A DNA stretch of 64,000 nucleotides from Liolophura sinensis. Lineage: Eukaryota > Mollusca > Polyplacophora > Chitonida > Chitonidae. The stretch is taken from positions 11,421,704-11,485,703 of the forward strand of contig NC_088304.1 of NCBI RefSeq assembly GCF_032854445.1, written 5' to 3'. The notes beneath the pieces are model-generated. The model was not told where the DNA came from and searched no databases. It was given only the letters and a program-made list of their open reading frames with translations. Each line of letters begins with the position of its first letter. The first letter of the stretch is position 1. Positions 24,606-37,826 of this stretch are shown here, piece by piece. The position numbers and the translations under genes are program-made.

Positions 24606-25783
24606 TAAAATACATTAGACTTATGTCAGAAGCATGAGAGACGACAGGTGTACACTATAAATGTTGAATACTGAGTCTATAAATACGTTAGACTTATGTC
24701 AGAAGCATAAGAGATGACAAATGTACACTATAAATGTTGAATGCCGAGTCTATAAATATGTTAGACTTATGTCAGAAACATAAGAGATGACAGGTGTACA
24801 CTATAAATGTTGAATACCGAGTCAATAAATACGTTAGACTTATGTCAGAAGCATAAGAAATGACAAATGTACACTATAAATGTTGAATGCCGAGTCTATA
24901 AATATGTTAGACTTATGTCAGAAACATAAGAGATGACAGGTGTACACTATAAATGTTGAATACCGAGTCAATAAATACGTTAGACTTATGTCAGAAGCAT
25001 GAGAGATGACAGGTGTACACTATAAATGTTGAATACCGAGTCAATAAATACGTTAGACTTATGTCAGAAGCATAAGAGATGACAAATGTACACTATAAAT
25101 GTTGAATACCGAGTCTATAAATATGTTAGACTTATGTCAGAAGCATGAGAGATGACAGATGTACACTATAAATGTTGAATAGCGAGTCTATAAATACGTT
25201 AGACTTATGTCAGAAGCATGAGAGATGACAGGTGTACACTATAAATGTTGAATACCGAGTCTATAAATACGTTAGACTTATGTCAGAAGCATAAGAGATG
25301 ACAAATGTACACTATAAATGTTGAATGCCGAGTCTATAAATACGTTAGACTTATGTCAGAAACATAAGAGATGACAGGTGTACACTATAAATGTTGAATA
25401 CCGAGTCAATAAATACGTTAGACTTATGTCAGAAGCATGAGAGATGACAGGTGTACACTATAAATGTTGAATACCGAGTCAATAAATACGTTAGACTTAT
25501 GTCAGAAGCATAAGAGATGACAAATGTACACTATAAATGTTGAATACCGAGTCTATAAATACGTTAGACTTATGTCAGAAGCATGAGAGATGACAGATGT
25601 ACACTATAAATGTTGAATAACGAGTCTATAAATACGTTAGACTTATGTCAGAAGCATGAGAGATGACAGGTGTACACTATAAATGTTGAATACCGAGTCT
25701 ATAAATACGTTAGACTTATGTCAGAAGCATAAGAGATGACAAATGTACACTATAAATGTTGAATGCCGAGTCTATAAATACGG
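24606..25783. repeat. Minisatellite, 73-bp unit, about 16 copies
   Basis: The unit runs from TACGTTAGACTTATGTCAGA through GATGACAGGTGTACACTATA to GTTGAATACCGAGTCTATAA. Spacing between starts is 73 bp (24686 and 24759). A six-monomer block of 438 bp is itself repeated: the variant words AGCGAGTC near 25181 and AACGAGTC near 25619 are one block apart. No frame stays open through it, so it is non-coding. Confidence 0.95.
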
Positions 25784-28700
25784 GTACTGTTTATAAATTG
25801 ACCACATGATTTATTTTATTTTAGTTATTATTTAGTTTTTTACTTTAGTTTTTTTTTTTTGTTATTTAAGCAGCATGACCAACTCATTTTTACATATGTA
25901 TAGGCGAATTCTAATAAATTATAGCTGTGTGACAGGTTTGCTGATTACATTCCTAAAGATTTGAAGCTGTGTAGGATACGTGTGACGTGTCAATGAATTT
26001 TACCTGTGTAGTTCACTCACATTTATTATGAAGATGATAATTTGAACATCTTAGAAATGCTTTGAAAAAATCATATCCTCTTTTGAATTCTCCACTTTTG
26101 TTAGATGCTACAACTAGCAGTCTGCATCCGTGGTTTAATTCATTTTAAAGGTCACCTGAATTAGTGCTGTACATCGATCACTGGATTGCATACATCACAT
26201 GTTCATTTAATGAGAATGTGTATAAAACGCCACGGGTCTCATGTCAAAATATATTAGTACTTTGTGTGAATGGTTTTACTTAAAAAAAACTCAGATAAAC
26301 AGTTGTCAGCAGTTTTAGTATAATTAAGCTGCCTGTACATTTCAAATGGAGTGACCGTGCAATTATAGGCAGTGCTGCTATAGGTCAGTAGTTTAGAACA
26401 GTAATTACATACAATAGTACAAGTGACAAGTTTCAATTTTGGGAAGACATTATAGATAGTTCTAAAGTTCATATAGTTATTACCTGTAAATATGCCTGGT
26501 TTCACCTGTTTTATGAAGATTGTGATCCTGAGGATTTAGGTATTTTAAACTTAGAAAATTAAGTATTTTCTTTAAAGCTCTGGTAATTATTTTTGCTATG
26601 GTAACACACTTTGCTAATCCTAGCTACCATGAAGTAATGCATACATGTTTTGGATTGTTGATTCTTAACAATTGAAAGTAAAAAGTAAGGCCACAGCAAG
26701 TAAAACTTTTGTTTACAGTTGAAATGTATTTTATCTCCATGTCAGAAGAGGATATAAAAATAACACTGAAAAATCACTCGAATTGCGGGCAACACAAACT
26801 GTCCCAGCAATGAGTTCTCTTGAAGACCTTTTTACCCTAAGAAGAAGACCTTGAGAAATTGGAAAATCATAAAAAAGATGGGACAAAATAAAAAACTGGA
26901 TTTCCCATTTCAATTTTATTCCATTTATTGGATTAATTCATGAGTGTCAGCTCACCCATAAATGACAAAATGAAAGTGTGTCGCCTAATAACTGTCTTAA
27001 TTTTTTAACGCTTTTTGGAGGAGGGGGCCGTTAACATGTGTTAAAGCTGTTGTTCTTGGCAGAGTTACATACATGTTGAATTAACTTCAAGATGAGGATC
27101 AATAATATCTTAAAGTGGACCTTTGTTGATCGAGAAATTTACTTGTTTTACTTCTACTCATTTTTTTCTCATAGGGGTAATACATGGATGAATAAGAAAT
27201 AATGATAGAATAAGAAGTCATTTTCTTGATGAACAAAGAGACCATGTTTTTGAGGTATTTCAAAAACATTTTAAACATGATATAAGTTTTAACTTTGTTA
27301 TACAAACATACTATAAACAGTTTACATTGATGCCATATACTTACATAATGATGCAGCATTGCATGAGCCAAGAGTAGGCCAACTGTCAGTTTCACAACCA
27401 GTGTGCATGTACTTCCATATGACATTGCATCACTTACTGATTTCATAATGATACTGGAGATACGCTATAATTGCATTTCCTTATTCGTTGTTATACAGTT
27501 TCCGGCTTCATTGAACAGTCCAAGCTTGTTAGGCACACAAGACGTCTGCCGTATTGGCGTCTCCAAGGAATGTTAATAGCGATTCTCTTCTGTGACATGA
27601 CTGTGTAAAGCAGTAAGCCTGGAGACACTGGTACAGTATGTACTCAGATTCATGCGGCGCTGATACAACAAGTCTCTTCCCCTGACATCCCACCTTTACA
27701 AACACCGACGGAGCTAGCACCGGCACCATCTGGCTTTATACTGAATCTAAAAGACTCAGTCAGCGACTTTCCCTGTACACGGACTACCAATCAATACCAA
27801 CTGTGCTCTTTTGTTCCCAGATTATAGCAGAGGCTTAAGGCGATTTTCTGGTTGGCTGTTGTTCTTTCTCGATCGCCGGAGACAATATGTGCCCCGAAGA
27901 AAACAGGCCAATAAGGCATATGATATAGGCATTCGTGCTTACAAACCAGCTAGGGGGAAACTGCCATCTTGTACCATCTTCAAAGTCATGTGTCATGGCC
28001 GCCACTTTTAATGACTAATTAATATGGTATTATGTAGCATCAATATTTGTACATTGTATAATAGGCCGTGTGCAGTGAATTAAGAAAGTCCTCGGGGGCA
28101 CTGATCTGTAATCTAATCTGTAATCAAAGTGAATGACCTAAAAATTCACCTATGAATAATAAAAGCTGATTTCCTGATTTTGAGAGTTTTATTGATACTA
28201 TAGAAATGTGTTCGAAAGTTAGTTGAGCAGATTGGATGAACTTCACAACAGCTTGACTATTTAAAATGTGACATTACTGGAGATATGTTAGGTTCAGCAC
28301 CAGTTTCAGTTTCTAGGTATAATTTCAAAAAATTTTTTGCTCATTTTAATTTGGATTGTGATCCCATTGTTCAGTATCTCTATAAAGCGAGTTGTAACCT
28401 GATAAAATTAATTTAAGGCTGAATTGCCCCTGATACAAATCACTCATCCAGTTGGTTTATTTCATAAGTGTATGTTATGCAAATTGAAAATTATTTTACC
28501 TGTAGGACATTTCAAAACCATACATCCTTGTTCTTCAACTTTTGCATCCATCACGAGGACCAATATTTTGAAACATTCTGAGAGAACAACGGTGTGCATA
28601 CAGAAATAATCTGCACAGTTTTATGAAGTTTGAATCGTTAGTGACACAAACAAATCATTTTTGGCATCATTTTCATAGTAATTGTATGCATGTAAATGAA

Positions 28701-29704
28701 TTCAGTGGAAGAAGTGCTTTTAGAGGCTGAAAGGATGGAAGATTTACAGTAGCTGTATATAATATAGCCTCGAAAAGGGTGTGTAACCCAGGGCATTTGA
28801 CAGGGTATAATACAGCTATGGGCAGACATCGGGTTAAGCCATAGAGTGCCGCTGGATTCATGGGAGATCCGCTGAGTTCAAGCACGCAACCTCATTGGTC
28901 AAGGGTTTTAAAGTAGTCTGGGCAGGGGCCGGCCAGACCACTCCGTCATTGAGGGCCCTGTCCAGTCAAGTTGCCCCCATCAAATACATGTATTACAGGC
29001 TCCATAGCAGAAAGTGTGTTAAGTATCTCATGGCTTGAGTGTTAGGCTCTTTCAACGCTTATCCAGATCAAAGGCCACTATACTCCTTTGGGCAAGTAAA
29101 ACTAGAAAAAAGTTTAGTTTAATATATTGTGGAGATGAAAAATTTTGAATGATATGTATGTTTTTTTTTTCTTTTTCTCTGCAAGATTTGCAACTACATG
29201 ACTCAGGATATCCCTGATAATAAATATTTTGGTCACTTAGTTTTTTTTGTGCAATTTGATTAATTTTATATGTGAAAACTTATGTGTTGGCATCAGAAGT
29301 TGGCATTTAAGCCCTGTACATGTACTTTTGAAAGTGCATTCTTACCAAACTTCAGGAGAAATACTTCTTGAATTATTTTGAATCCACTTGCGCAAAGATA
29401 TTCATGTACTGTTTGATGCAACAAATTTATAAATACGAATAAATGAATAAATCCATAATCAAATTGAATAAGAAAACAAAAAAACAGAAGTAAGTGTGTT
29501 ATGCTTATAACATGTAGTTTACTTATTTATTTAACAGCTTTACTCATTGTTTTATAAGTCTATACCCCTGTAGATGTAGCCAGTGTTATGAAGAAAACAG
29601 TTTTTGATTTTTATTGTTTAACTAGTATGTTTTAGTTTTTCTGAGCATGTTTCTCCTAATTGCCATTTCTAGGGGTTGGTCAACCTTTTTTGTTGCAATA
29701 AATG
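25784..29704. other. Gene-free stretch
   Basis: AT-rich, with poly-T at 25848-25860. 27490-28010 is less AT-rich and non-repetitive, a possible conserved non-coding element. 28830-29060 contains a decayed repeat-like segment. No splice-delimited coding frame recognised on either strand. Confidence 0.45.
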
Positions 29705-29930
29705 TACCTACTGTAAACCTTCAACCTTTTTTTCAGTGGAATTCATACATGCAGTTTTTATAGAAATGATGCTAAAATGATTTCTGTGTGTCATTAAAGA
29801 TTCAATCTTCGTAAAAAAAAGTACAAACTATTTCCATACACCCCATAGTTTTCTCAGATTGTTCCAAAATATTTGCTGCAGAGATGGTTGAAAATGGTGA
29901 AGAATTAGGGTAGATGAAAACAATGTGATG
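29705..29930 (+). repeat. Dispersed repeat F, copy 2
   Basis: Homologous to 14991-15195: CTTCAACCTTTTTTTCAGTG, TACATGCAGTTTTTATAGAA, then CTATTTCCATACACC, CCAAAATATTTGCTG and TGGTGAAGAATTAGGGTAGA in the same order. Heavily diverged. Confidence 0.65.
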
Positions 29931-30512
29931 TATTTCTCCTTTAGTTTAGAATTCTTTTAGTGATATATTTTGCTTCATTCTGACTGATATGTTCACCTTA
30001 TAAAGTATTTTTGTGAAGTTTGATTGTGAATTGTGAATTTCTGATCAGAAAAGTCTAAGTGTTTGCATCAGAAGTGTCATTTAAATTTCAGGCCTTTATA
30101 TGCAAATGAAGGTGCATTTTTACATACCGAACTTAATTTTGGTGAAATAAATTTGTTTGTTTTGAACATCTGTGACAACCAAAAATTCAGCTACATGTAT
30201 AAGTGTACATGGCAAACTGCATATCACATTTACTCAAATTAATAATGTAGATATATTTTTCAGGAAATGTTGACAATATAAACAAACACTATCATAAAGT
30301 GGTATGCGCTATTATGAACTCCAGGGGCCAGGTTCATTTTGAGGTGCCCATTTTTTGACCCAAGACTTTGGAATTATATGTCTTGCATGTATTAAGTGTT
30401 AATGAAGTTTACTGCAGTCTGTACAATTTAAAACAGGATCTTAAACTGGCTTACATACCAGTAATTGTTAATGTTGTGAAGTTTTAAAGGTTTGATTTAC
30501 AGTATATTCAAT
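29931..30512. other. Gene-free stretch
   Basis: AT-rich sequence without coding signal or recognised repeat. Confidence 0.4.
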
Positions 30513-30664
30513 TCTTTATTTCTTTATTTCTTTATTTGATTGGTGTTTTACACCATACTCAAAAAAATTTCACTTATAGCATTATGGTGGTTGGAAACCG
30601 GGCAGAGCCTGGGGGAAACACACGACCATCCGCAGGTTGCTCACAGACCTTACCACGTACGGCT
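30513..30664 (-). repeat. SINE family A, 5'-truncated
   Basis: Inverted copy: TTTCTTTATTTGATTGGTGT tail complement, ATTATGGTGGTTGGAAACCG body, ending at CACGTACGGCTG. The head is missing. Confidence 0.85.
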
Positions 30665-30864
30665 GGGATTTATAATGTATAGGTCAGAATTGCTTTGTGG
30701 AGTATTAATTTATCTAGTCCCATATTTGGCTTTGCAAAGCACTAATCTCTGATCATTGAGATTTTCAAATAATAGATGATCAGTGGCTTTATAGGACATT
30801 AGATTTTAATGATTATAGCATGGACAACACCCTTATCACACGTCCTTAGTTTGTATGTATGTAT

Positions 30865-31150
30865 ATGTGCTTGGGGTTTAACTTCGTGCTTAACAATTTT
30901 TCAATCAGTTGACAGAGACGAGTCACAAGGTGTGTGTACATATATCGTGTATTCTTGTGGAACCGCCACTTAAGCATCATGCCGAAGACACCAGACATGA
31001 AACCTCAACCAATCAAATGATACTCACACTGGGCTCACCAGTCCTATTTAACCTCTCTATGCTAAGTTCCAAGTCAACCATTTTTAAATCATGGGTCAGA
31101 GTGTGATCTGACTCAACCCGGGTTTGATCCCAGGTCTTCAGGCACAGGTA
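30865..31150 (-). repeat. SINE related to family B by its tail
   Basis: Opens with TGCTTGGGGTTTAACTTCGT and ACAATTTTTCAATCAGTTGA, the family B tail complement. The interior differs from family B, and it closes with ACCCGGGTTTGATCCCAGGT, an inverted box B-like segment. Probably a sister SINE family sharing the tail. Confidence 0.65.
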
Positions 31151-33900
31151 TATTGGAATTGCAGACAAGTTGCAGACTTCATTGTTAGTAATCACACTTT
31201 AAATATCAAGCAGTTTTGCATGTTAATATTGGATTTTAAAAAAATACAGCTTGTTCAGATACATATGTTCATGTACCTATTGTGTTCAGTGATTTAAGCA
31301 CTGTTTTAATTTGATGATGAAGACAGCACCACATTAGCTGTCAATTTCAGGCCTTCATGAATAGTTATAGTAGAATAGGTATAATTTTAACATTAATGCT
31401 GTCAGAATATGTTTGAATAAATATGACACACATGTGAAAATGCTCAAGCACTCCAGTACTGCATGGTCAGCCTAATTAAAGCTGGACAAAACAGTCACAA
31501 TGCTGTTGTCCTCATTAGAGTGACGCAGCACTTCCAATAGTTTCCATCAGTTTTACCGAATGCTTACTATGCAAATTACCAAATTAATGTTCAAATAATA
31601 AATGAAAAGACTGCATGGCAGACATTTAGTTGCCATTAGCATATTTGAGGCATGTCAAGAGGTATAGGTGTTAAATTATCATTCGTTAATAACATATTAA
31701 CAAATCTCTTTATCAATTCCATATTTATCTTAGCTCTCTGAGATAAAAAAAAAAAAAAAGAAAAGATTGGCAGAATAAACTTACTAGTTTACAGGACTGG
31801 ATTATAATTCTGTAGTTAGGTCCATGTGTTGGCCGTTCTGCCATGTTGACTCTGTTTACCCTCTCCACCATAGAGTATTGAGCCACACATAGTAAGAGCC
31901 AGTGAATGTGTGTAGCGGTATATCCCACAGCTGTGTGTTATAACAGCCCAGAGTACTCAGCCATTGGTACCTATCTCATGAGGGATTACACTCAGCACCT
32001 GGTATATCCCCAGGCTAATATTAGCCTCCCCACCCCCCCACTCTCTCTCCTGAAGTCTTTCCTTCCTCCCCCTTCCTCCAGTGCCACCAAAACTTTATCT
32101 TGTCCCGTCTACAGTTTCCTGTTCCTAATTAAGTAGTCAGTAAGTAAATTTTTCTTTTTCATCACGCATTGCATCATATGTCCTTTTCAATCATACCTCT
32201 CTGGATAATATTTCAAGTGTTGTTATTTTATGCCCCCTGTCCTCATCCTTTCCTGAAAGGAGTCCAAACATCTATTTCTTTTATTTTTTTTTGTTATAAT
32301 TTTTTTTTGTTATAATGTTATTTATTGTAAATTTTTTTTGTTATAAATTGTTTTTGTTATAATTTTTTAATATAAATTTTTTTTTGCTATAAATTTTTTT
32401 TTGTTCTTTTTTTCTTCTTCTTGATTTTATTTCACAAATGATTATTTTAATTTCTTAAACTGCATGTTGCAGCTACATGAAGCTTGCAATTCTCTATAAC
32501 ACAAGTTGAAATTTCAAACTCATCTTTAGCTGTCGGCCGAATCATTTATAACTGTAAATGTCTGAAATTTTATGAGTTACAATGATTATTGTATTAATTA
32601 AGTGAATAGGGACTGTGGATAACATGCTTGTCTGTTGATAAGAGATATGAGTTCAATCCTGATGATGTACATGGAATTTGTGGCTTCCCCCAGCTTTCCA
32701 GCTATCAGTGCTGACAATCACTGAACGATGCCATTTTCAAAGTTCATTGAGGAATGCATACAAATGTACTTTTCATGCGGAAAAGTTTGTCATTAACCAT
32801 AAGTGAAATGTTTCTGGAGTCTGACATTATAAAAGCAATCAAATAATTAAATAAGTTCTAAATGCAATAAGTTTTCTTTGCTAAAAAGTTATCTTGATAA
32901 CTTTATTGTTTTTTAACATCGCATATTCAAAAATTTATCGCTGGTGTAACGGAGGCCCGTCAGTTTTATTGGTTGAGGAAATTGGAGTGCCCGACCTTAT
33001 TTCGCCAGGTAATAGTCTCTCACGTCAAATGTGTCATATTGATATTGACATTATTGACCTGGAATGTCCTTATTGGTGGACGGCTGGTATGCTAATGTCT
33101 GTTTTGATGCATAGATTAAGTGACCTGCAGAGAACTTCATGCTAGACCGCTGTAGGAAACGTGCAAGAATTATTCTGTCTGTCCCCAGCGCCCCCCAATC
33201 AGCAATGAAAGTAACCCGGGTACCTACATGTAGAAAATTCCTTGCCTGAGAATGTGACGTTAATACAGTGATTGAAAAGCAAGCGGCACATAACCACAGT
33301 GCCTCACCCACTAAAATGTAAAATATGAAACATATCTTTATAATCTTCCTAAGCAGGCGTACTTCGATCAGAACTAGCAATAACCAAGAAGTAAGAGAAA
33401 AAAAAAGCAAGACAGCATTCCATACCTTTAAACATATACATGTACATGTGTACCGACGTAAGTGTCCTCCCCCCCCCATCCCCCTCCCACCCCACTGTGC
33501 TTAGCTACCTCCCCGATGCAACCATTAGAGTCAGAACCTCTGCTGTGACATGCCATAGTCACATTCCCCACCATTCTTCGGCGCTCCCCCGTGGACTGCA
33601 GTGTAAACACTTAAAGATACAAGGACTCTCAGGCTTATCATTGCTAGATAGACATATTCAGGGGTGAGTCTCCCTGGGTGATATACCACAGACCTCCAGG
33701 GTGGGGCTGTGTAATTCCAGAGCTTAAAAAAACCCAACATGTATATTAAGAGGGTTACTGTATGTATGATGTGCCGTGTGCACTTGCAGATGCACATACA
33801 ATTTCAACGTTACTTTTTTAAAGTTTAGAAACACCCTGGTGGAATGCTATGATCAAAAGACACTTGTGTTCTTAAATGAAGACACTTACATGTAAAGGAT
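31151..33900. other. Gene-free stretch
   Basis: Includes a T-rich low-complexity tract (listed separately), pyrimidine-rich segments at 32020-32090 and 33465-33500, and a tRNA-like box B at about 32650 (GAGTTCAATCCTGATGATG), probably a decayed SINE. Short open frames near 32894-33145 lack convincing splice context. Confidence 0.45.
32275..32420. repeat. T-rich low-complexity tract
   Basis: Repeated TTTTTTTTGTTATAA-type words with slippage, giving an almost pure T strand broken by GTTATAA. Confidence 0.85.
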
Positions 33901-34160
33901 AGTGAGTGAGTGAATGCTTGGAGTTTAACGTCGTACTCAACAATTTTTCAGTCAAATGACGACGAAGGAATCCTCAGGGCGTATGTAATGTACCTCCTTG
34001 TTGCAGGACGGATTTCCACCGCTCTTTTATCTAGTGCTGCTTCACTGAGATGACATACCAAAGGCAAGTAAGGCGCCCTGCCTGAGCCATTATACTGATA
34101 CGGGTCAACCAGTCGTTGCACTATCCCCTTCATGCTGAACGCCAAGCGAGGAAGTGTAAG
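33901..34160 (-). repeat. SINE family B, inverted, joined to repeat L
   Basis: Starts with GTGAGTGAGTGAATGCTTGG and AACGTCGTACTCAACAATTT (tail complement) and runs to CATGCTGAACGCCAAGCGAG. The tRNA head is missing. It is directly followed by repeat L at 34161, so one element was inserted into or broken by the other. Confidence 0.85.
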
Positions 34161-34550
34161 GGAGAAGAAAACAATAAAACGATGCCAAAATCAGATGAAA
34201 GAGCATGAAAACTTAAATACAAGTTTTCTTTATACATCTGTTGGTATATATCCTCTTTGCATAATAAATTATTAAATAAAGATTTTATGCATGTCTAATA
34301 AATTTATGTGAATGTAAAATATACATTTCAACACATTTATTAGCTGAAAAGACCAAACTCTAGTGTAAATATATTTATTATGAATATGATGTGCTGCATT
34401 CTCGTTAATAACATTTTTATGCAGACAATAATGAGGTGGTCCCAAATACCCACCATGCAAAAATTATTTTCAAATCTCATTTTCTCTTTGAAGAAAAACG
34501 GAAAAAAGGAATTGAAGACCACATTTACAGCTAACTTTCACAATCTTTCT
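34161..34550 (+). repeat. Dispersed repeat L, copy 2
   Basis: Ordered matches to 5195-5720: AAACGATGCCAAAATCAGAT, AGCTGAAAAGACCAAACTCT, TCCCAAATACCCACC, AAACGGAAAAAAGGAATTGA and GAAGACCACATTTA. Shorter than copy 1. Confidence 0.65.
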
Positions 34551-35009
34551 GGGCCCGGTTTATGAAAGTTCTAACGTTATTTTCTTTAAGCAAAGGTCTT
34601 TTGCTTTAATAAGCAATATATGAAGCTTTTGACTTAAGTTTTATTGAGAAACACTTCACATTGAACTTAGGCAAAAAAATTCTGACTTGAGCAATTTACT
34701 GGACTTTTCTGGAAATGGGACTCTGAACTTTATGGTGATGCAATTTTAATAGGACATCAGTTATTGGTTCAAAACCATGTTAAACTCGGGTTTCCCCCAG
34801 CCCCAGCTCGGGTTTCCCTTGCAGTTTTAATTATGAAAATAATTTTGTCTGTAAGCTCGGTCAAGAAAATACATATTGATCTATGTGAATATTATGTGAA
34901 AAGTTGCAAACATTTTTGGATTTTTTTTTTTATAACGTATAAAAGTGACACGTGAATGGTTGGGGACAGTAACCATTTCATTAAACGAATTCTTTGAATG
35001 TTTTTATAT
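34551..35009. other. Gene-free stretch
   Basis: AT-rich, no coding signal and no recognised repeat. Confidence 0.4.
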
Positions 35010-35143
35010 GCCAGCAACTTGCGGATGGCCATGGGGTTCCCCCGGGCTCTGCCCGGTTTCCTCCCACCTTAATGCTGGCCGCCGTCATATAAGTGAAATA
35101 TTCTTCAGTACAGGGTAAAACACCAATCATATAAGTAAATCAA
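35010..35143 (+). repeat. SINE family A, 3' fragment
   Basis: Body from GCCAGCAACTTGCGGATGGC through GGTTTCCTCCCACCTTAATG, tail GTGAAATATTCTTCAGTACA and CACCAATCATATAAGTAAAT. Confidence 0.85.
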
Positions 35144-35264
35144 TGATTTTATAAAAAGGATTGGAGATGGAGATATACACTCGCTTTTCTTTGCATGTTG
35201 AAAATATAAAATGTTCCACTGTTATAGATTAATTAATATGCTAATTAATTGTATATGTACGTAA

Positions 35265-35345
35265 TAATATGGATGAGTGCTTGGGATTTAATATTGTACT
35301 TAACTTTTTTCACCGCTTTTCTTTGGTCATATGATGACGAGGTAA
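35265..35345 (-). repeat. SINE family B tail fragment
   Basis: GGATGAGTGCTTGGGATTTA, then TTGTACTTAACTTTTTTCAC and GGTCATATGATGACGAGGTA, matching the inverted family B tail. Confidence 0.6.
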
Positions 35346-36120
35346 TAATGTGTGTTTTTAAATAACCAACTACAGTATGTTGCAGGTCCACAAAAACAAC
35401 TCTAATGTAACCTTCACGTAAACCTTAATAATGCATTTAACCCTTCCCCTGCCCTGAATGCCTATAGCCGCCTGTTATCCTGCCCTACCCCCAGGGGATC
35501 CCTCTTATCTATACCTGTACTCTCCACCCCACTGGAGGCTCGCTGCTTTGATCTTGTCCAGCCTCCCTGAATTAAAGCTTGCACTGTGAAGAATGTTTCC
35601 AGAGCTCGTCATAGACCACGTATAGCACCTGCTGCCTGCATCCCCACTTGATACCGCTGATGGCCGTTTAGCAGGCTTGTTTGCGTTCGCATCTCCTCTC
35701 CCCCTACATCCCACCTTCACAGTCTCTACAGGGTGCCAGAGTAAACACTGCAGTCTCCCTCTCCCATTACACAGTGGAGAGTTCTGCAGTTAACACGCTC
35801 TCTCTTTGGTGAATCACATTTTGTGCTGTCTAAATGAGCGTATGCAGGTAGAAAAATTCTTGGGACAACTTTTTTTATTTATTTGTGTTATTATTGCCAT
35901 TTACTCCAGAATGCTTCATTTTACATGTATATATGTATATATAATGGTTGTTAGTATTGTGAGTGGAGGAGTGCTGGAGTAAACCACTGACCTTTGGCAA
36001 TTTACTTACAAACTTTTTTAACATGTGACATACAGATATGCATAACATTCTGGTTGGACTGTACTAGAACCCTGTACTGTACTAGACTGTACAGTCCCCA
36101 GAACCCTTTGTTACCAATTT
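35346..36120. other. Gene-free stretch
   Basis: 35440-35820 is GC-richer, C-rich on this strand and non-repetitive. It gives a short minus-strand frame but no splice signals. Possible regulatory sequence; nothing firm. Confidence 0.4.
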
Positions 36121-36410
36121 AATTTATTTGATCAGTGTTTTATGCCGTACTCAAGAATTTATTTATTTATTTATTTGACTCCTGTTTTACGCTGCGCTCA
36201 AGAATATTTCACTTATACTATGGCGGCAGCATTATGGTGGGAGGAAACCAGGCAGAGCCTGGTGGAAAGCCACAACCATCCACAGGTTGCTGCCAGACCT
36301 TCCCACGTATTGCTGAAGAGAAAACCAGCAAGAGCTAAGCTGGAACTCACAGCGACCACATTGGTGAGGAACTCCTGGGTCATTACGCTAACCAACTGAG
36401 CCAGGGAGGC
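36121..36410 (-). repeat. SINE family A with a second tail fused
   Basis: A tail complement (ATTTATTTGATCAGTGTTTT, ATGCCGTACTCAAGAATTTA) is followed by a second complete inverted copy starting TTATTTATTTATTTGACTCC and ending CTGAGCCAGGGAGGC. One SINE has inserted into the tail of another. Confidence 0.85.
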
Positions 36411-37526
36411 TACTTGGTTGTCACCAATTAAGGCCCCACAAACAGGTGAGGGTGACAGAATCTTCAAAGTCCCTGTCCAAGGCTGAATAAATAGTTGAAA
36501 AATAAAACCAACACTGACCAATCCTGATTTTCCTATTAAAAGGATAGATTTAATGTATTAAAACTTATGTAACTTTATAAATATTAATTGGCTGATGGAT
36601 ACACAAATACGACTTGTCCAGAAATAATTTTGAGTTGGTGCAGGAAAAAATAGCAAAACTATTCACAGTATTAAAAAAGAGAAAATGTTATTTATATGGC
36701 ACTTTTTACCTGTACCAACGTTGACCTGTCAGGCTGTCAAAATAATATATTCAGTTGCAGCACATTGTCCTTCTTGTCCGCGTGCTTATCTCATAGCTTG
36801 TATGAATTAGCTCATACTGGATACGTGCGGGTTAGATTAAAATCTTTATACATCATACAATAAAGACATTCAGTGGTACCTATGAATAGATTAATGTATT
36901 TGTATTTATATACAATTTATATTGTATTATAATATATTTATCTGGGGCTTGGTTTTTTTTCTGAAGAATGATACTTTGCTTTGGCACAATGCACATGATG
37001 ACAGCCCAGTTAATGGATACAAGGAACTGTGCACAGCAAATGGATGGAGAGGAAATCATCCTGGTTCATTTAACATGCTATTATGGTACTGATATACACA
37101 ACAAGGCTAGGTCATATTTTTAGAAGTAAAATGCTTAAGGAGTCTATACCGGAGATTCTTGGCAAAAAAAGAAACAAAAAAAAAAATACATCCATCTTAA
37201 CTAATCAAATCAAATTTTCCTTAAATTTGAATAACTCAAATTATGGACTTTCAGTAAATAGCAGAAGCACATTTTCCTGTACAGTTTATATAGTGGTGTA
37301 ATGATTCTAAAGTGTGAAAAGTTATAATGCGACCTGCTAAACTTTAGGAATTTTATTACTGACCACAGAAGGTAACATGTATACAGCTGATAATTTGGGT
37401 AATTATTGGGGCTATTCTTAAGTTGCACTGATCATAGTTTTGCCCAAAATGTCATAGTGTCTATAAATTGTTTGAGATGAATAAAATAACAAATATGTTG
37501 ATGGAGTTACAGTTTTAATAAAACTC
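36411..37526. other. Gene-free stretch upstream of the first recognised MTO1 exon
   Basis: AT-rich. I looked for the MTO1 exon that should precede 37827 (ending in a conserved Gly-Pro-Arg) and did not find it here. Confidence 0.45.
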
Positions 37527-37826
37527 ACATGTAACTGGCGTAACAGCATTTTCCAACTGGCGTAACAGCATTTCCAGCATTTTCATACTGGCGTAACAGC
37601 ATTTCCATTCTGGCGTAACAGCATTTTCATACTGGCGTAACAGCATTTTCATACTGGCGTAACAGCATTTCCATACTCGCATAACAGAATTTTTATACTG
37701 GCGTAACAGCATTTCCATACTGGCGTAACAGAATTTTTATACTGGCGTAACAGCATTTCCATACTGGCGTAACAGCATTTCCATACTGGCGTAACAGCAT
37801 TTCCATACTGGCAGTTTTCATTTCAG
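37527..37826. repeat. Minisatellite, 22-bp unit, running into an MTO1 splice acceptor
   Basis: About 13 copies of TACTGGCGTAACAGCATTTC plus CA (or TTTTCA). The last copy, at 37805-37826, becomes TACTGGCAGTTTTCATTTCA and ends in the AG acceptor of the exon at 37827. The polypyrimidine tract is therefore built from repeat sequence or is the source of it. Confidence 0.9.

Noticed and set aside
24606-25783. Regular repeats resembling a CRISPR array
   Set aside because: Copies are directly adjacent with no unique spacers and the genome is animal, so it is a minisatellite.
32894-33145. A short frame with GGPSVLLVEEIGVPDLISPG and a following GTAATAG donor-like site
   Set aside because: It looked exon-like and was considered as a missing MTO1 exon, but it matches no MTO1 segment and has no convincing acceptor.
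27529-35720. Two minus-strand frames sharing VGC(Q/R)G(K/R)-like words (27529-27729 and 35505-35720)
   Set aside because: The similarity is a few residues in C-rich sequence, without splice context; it does not reach the level of a shared exon.
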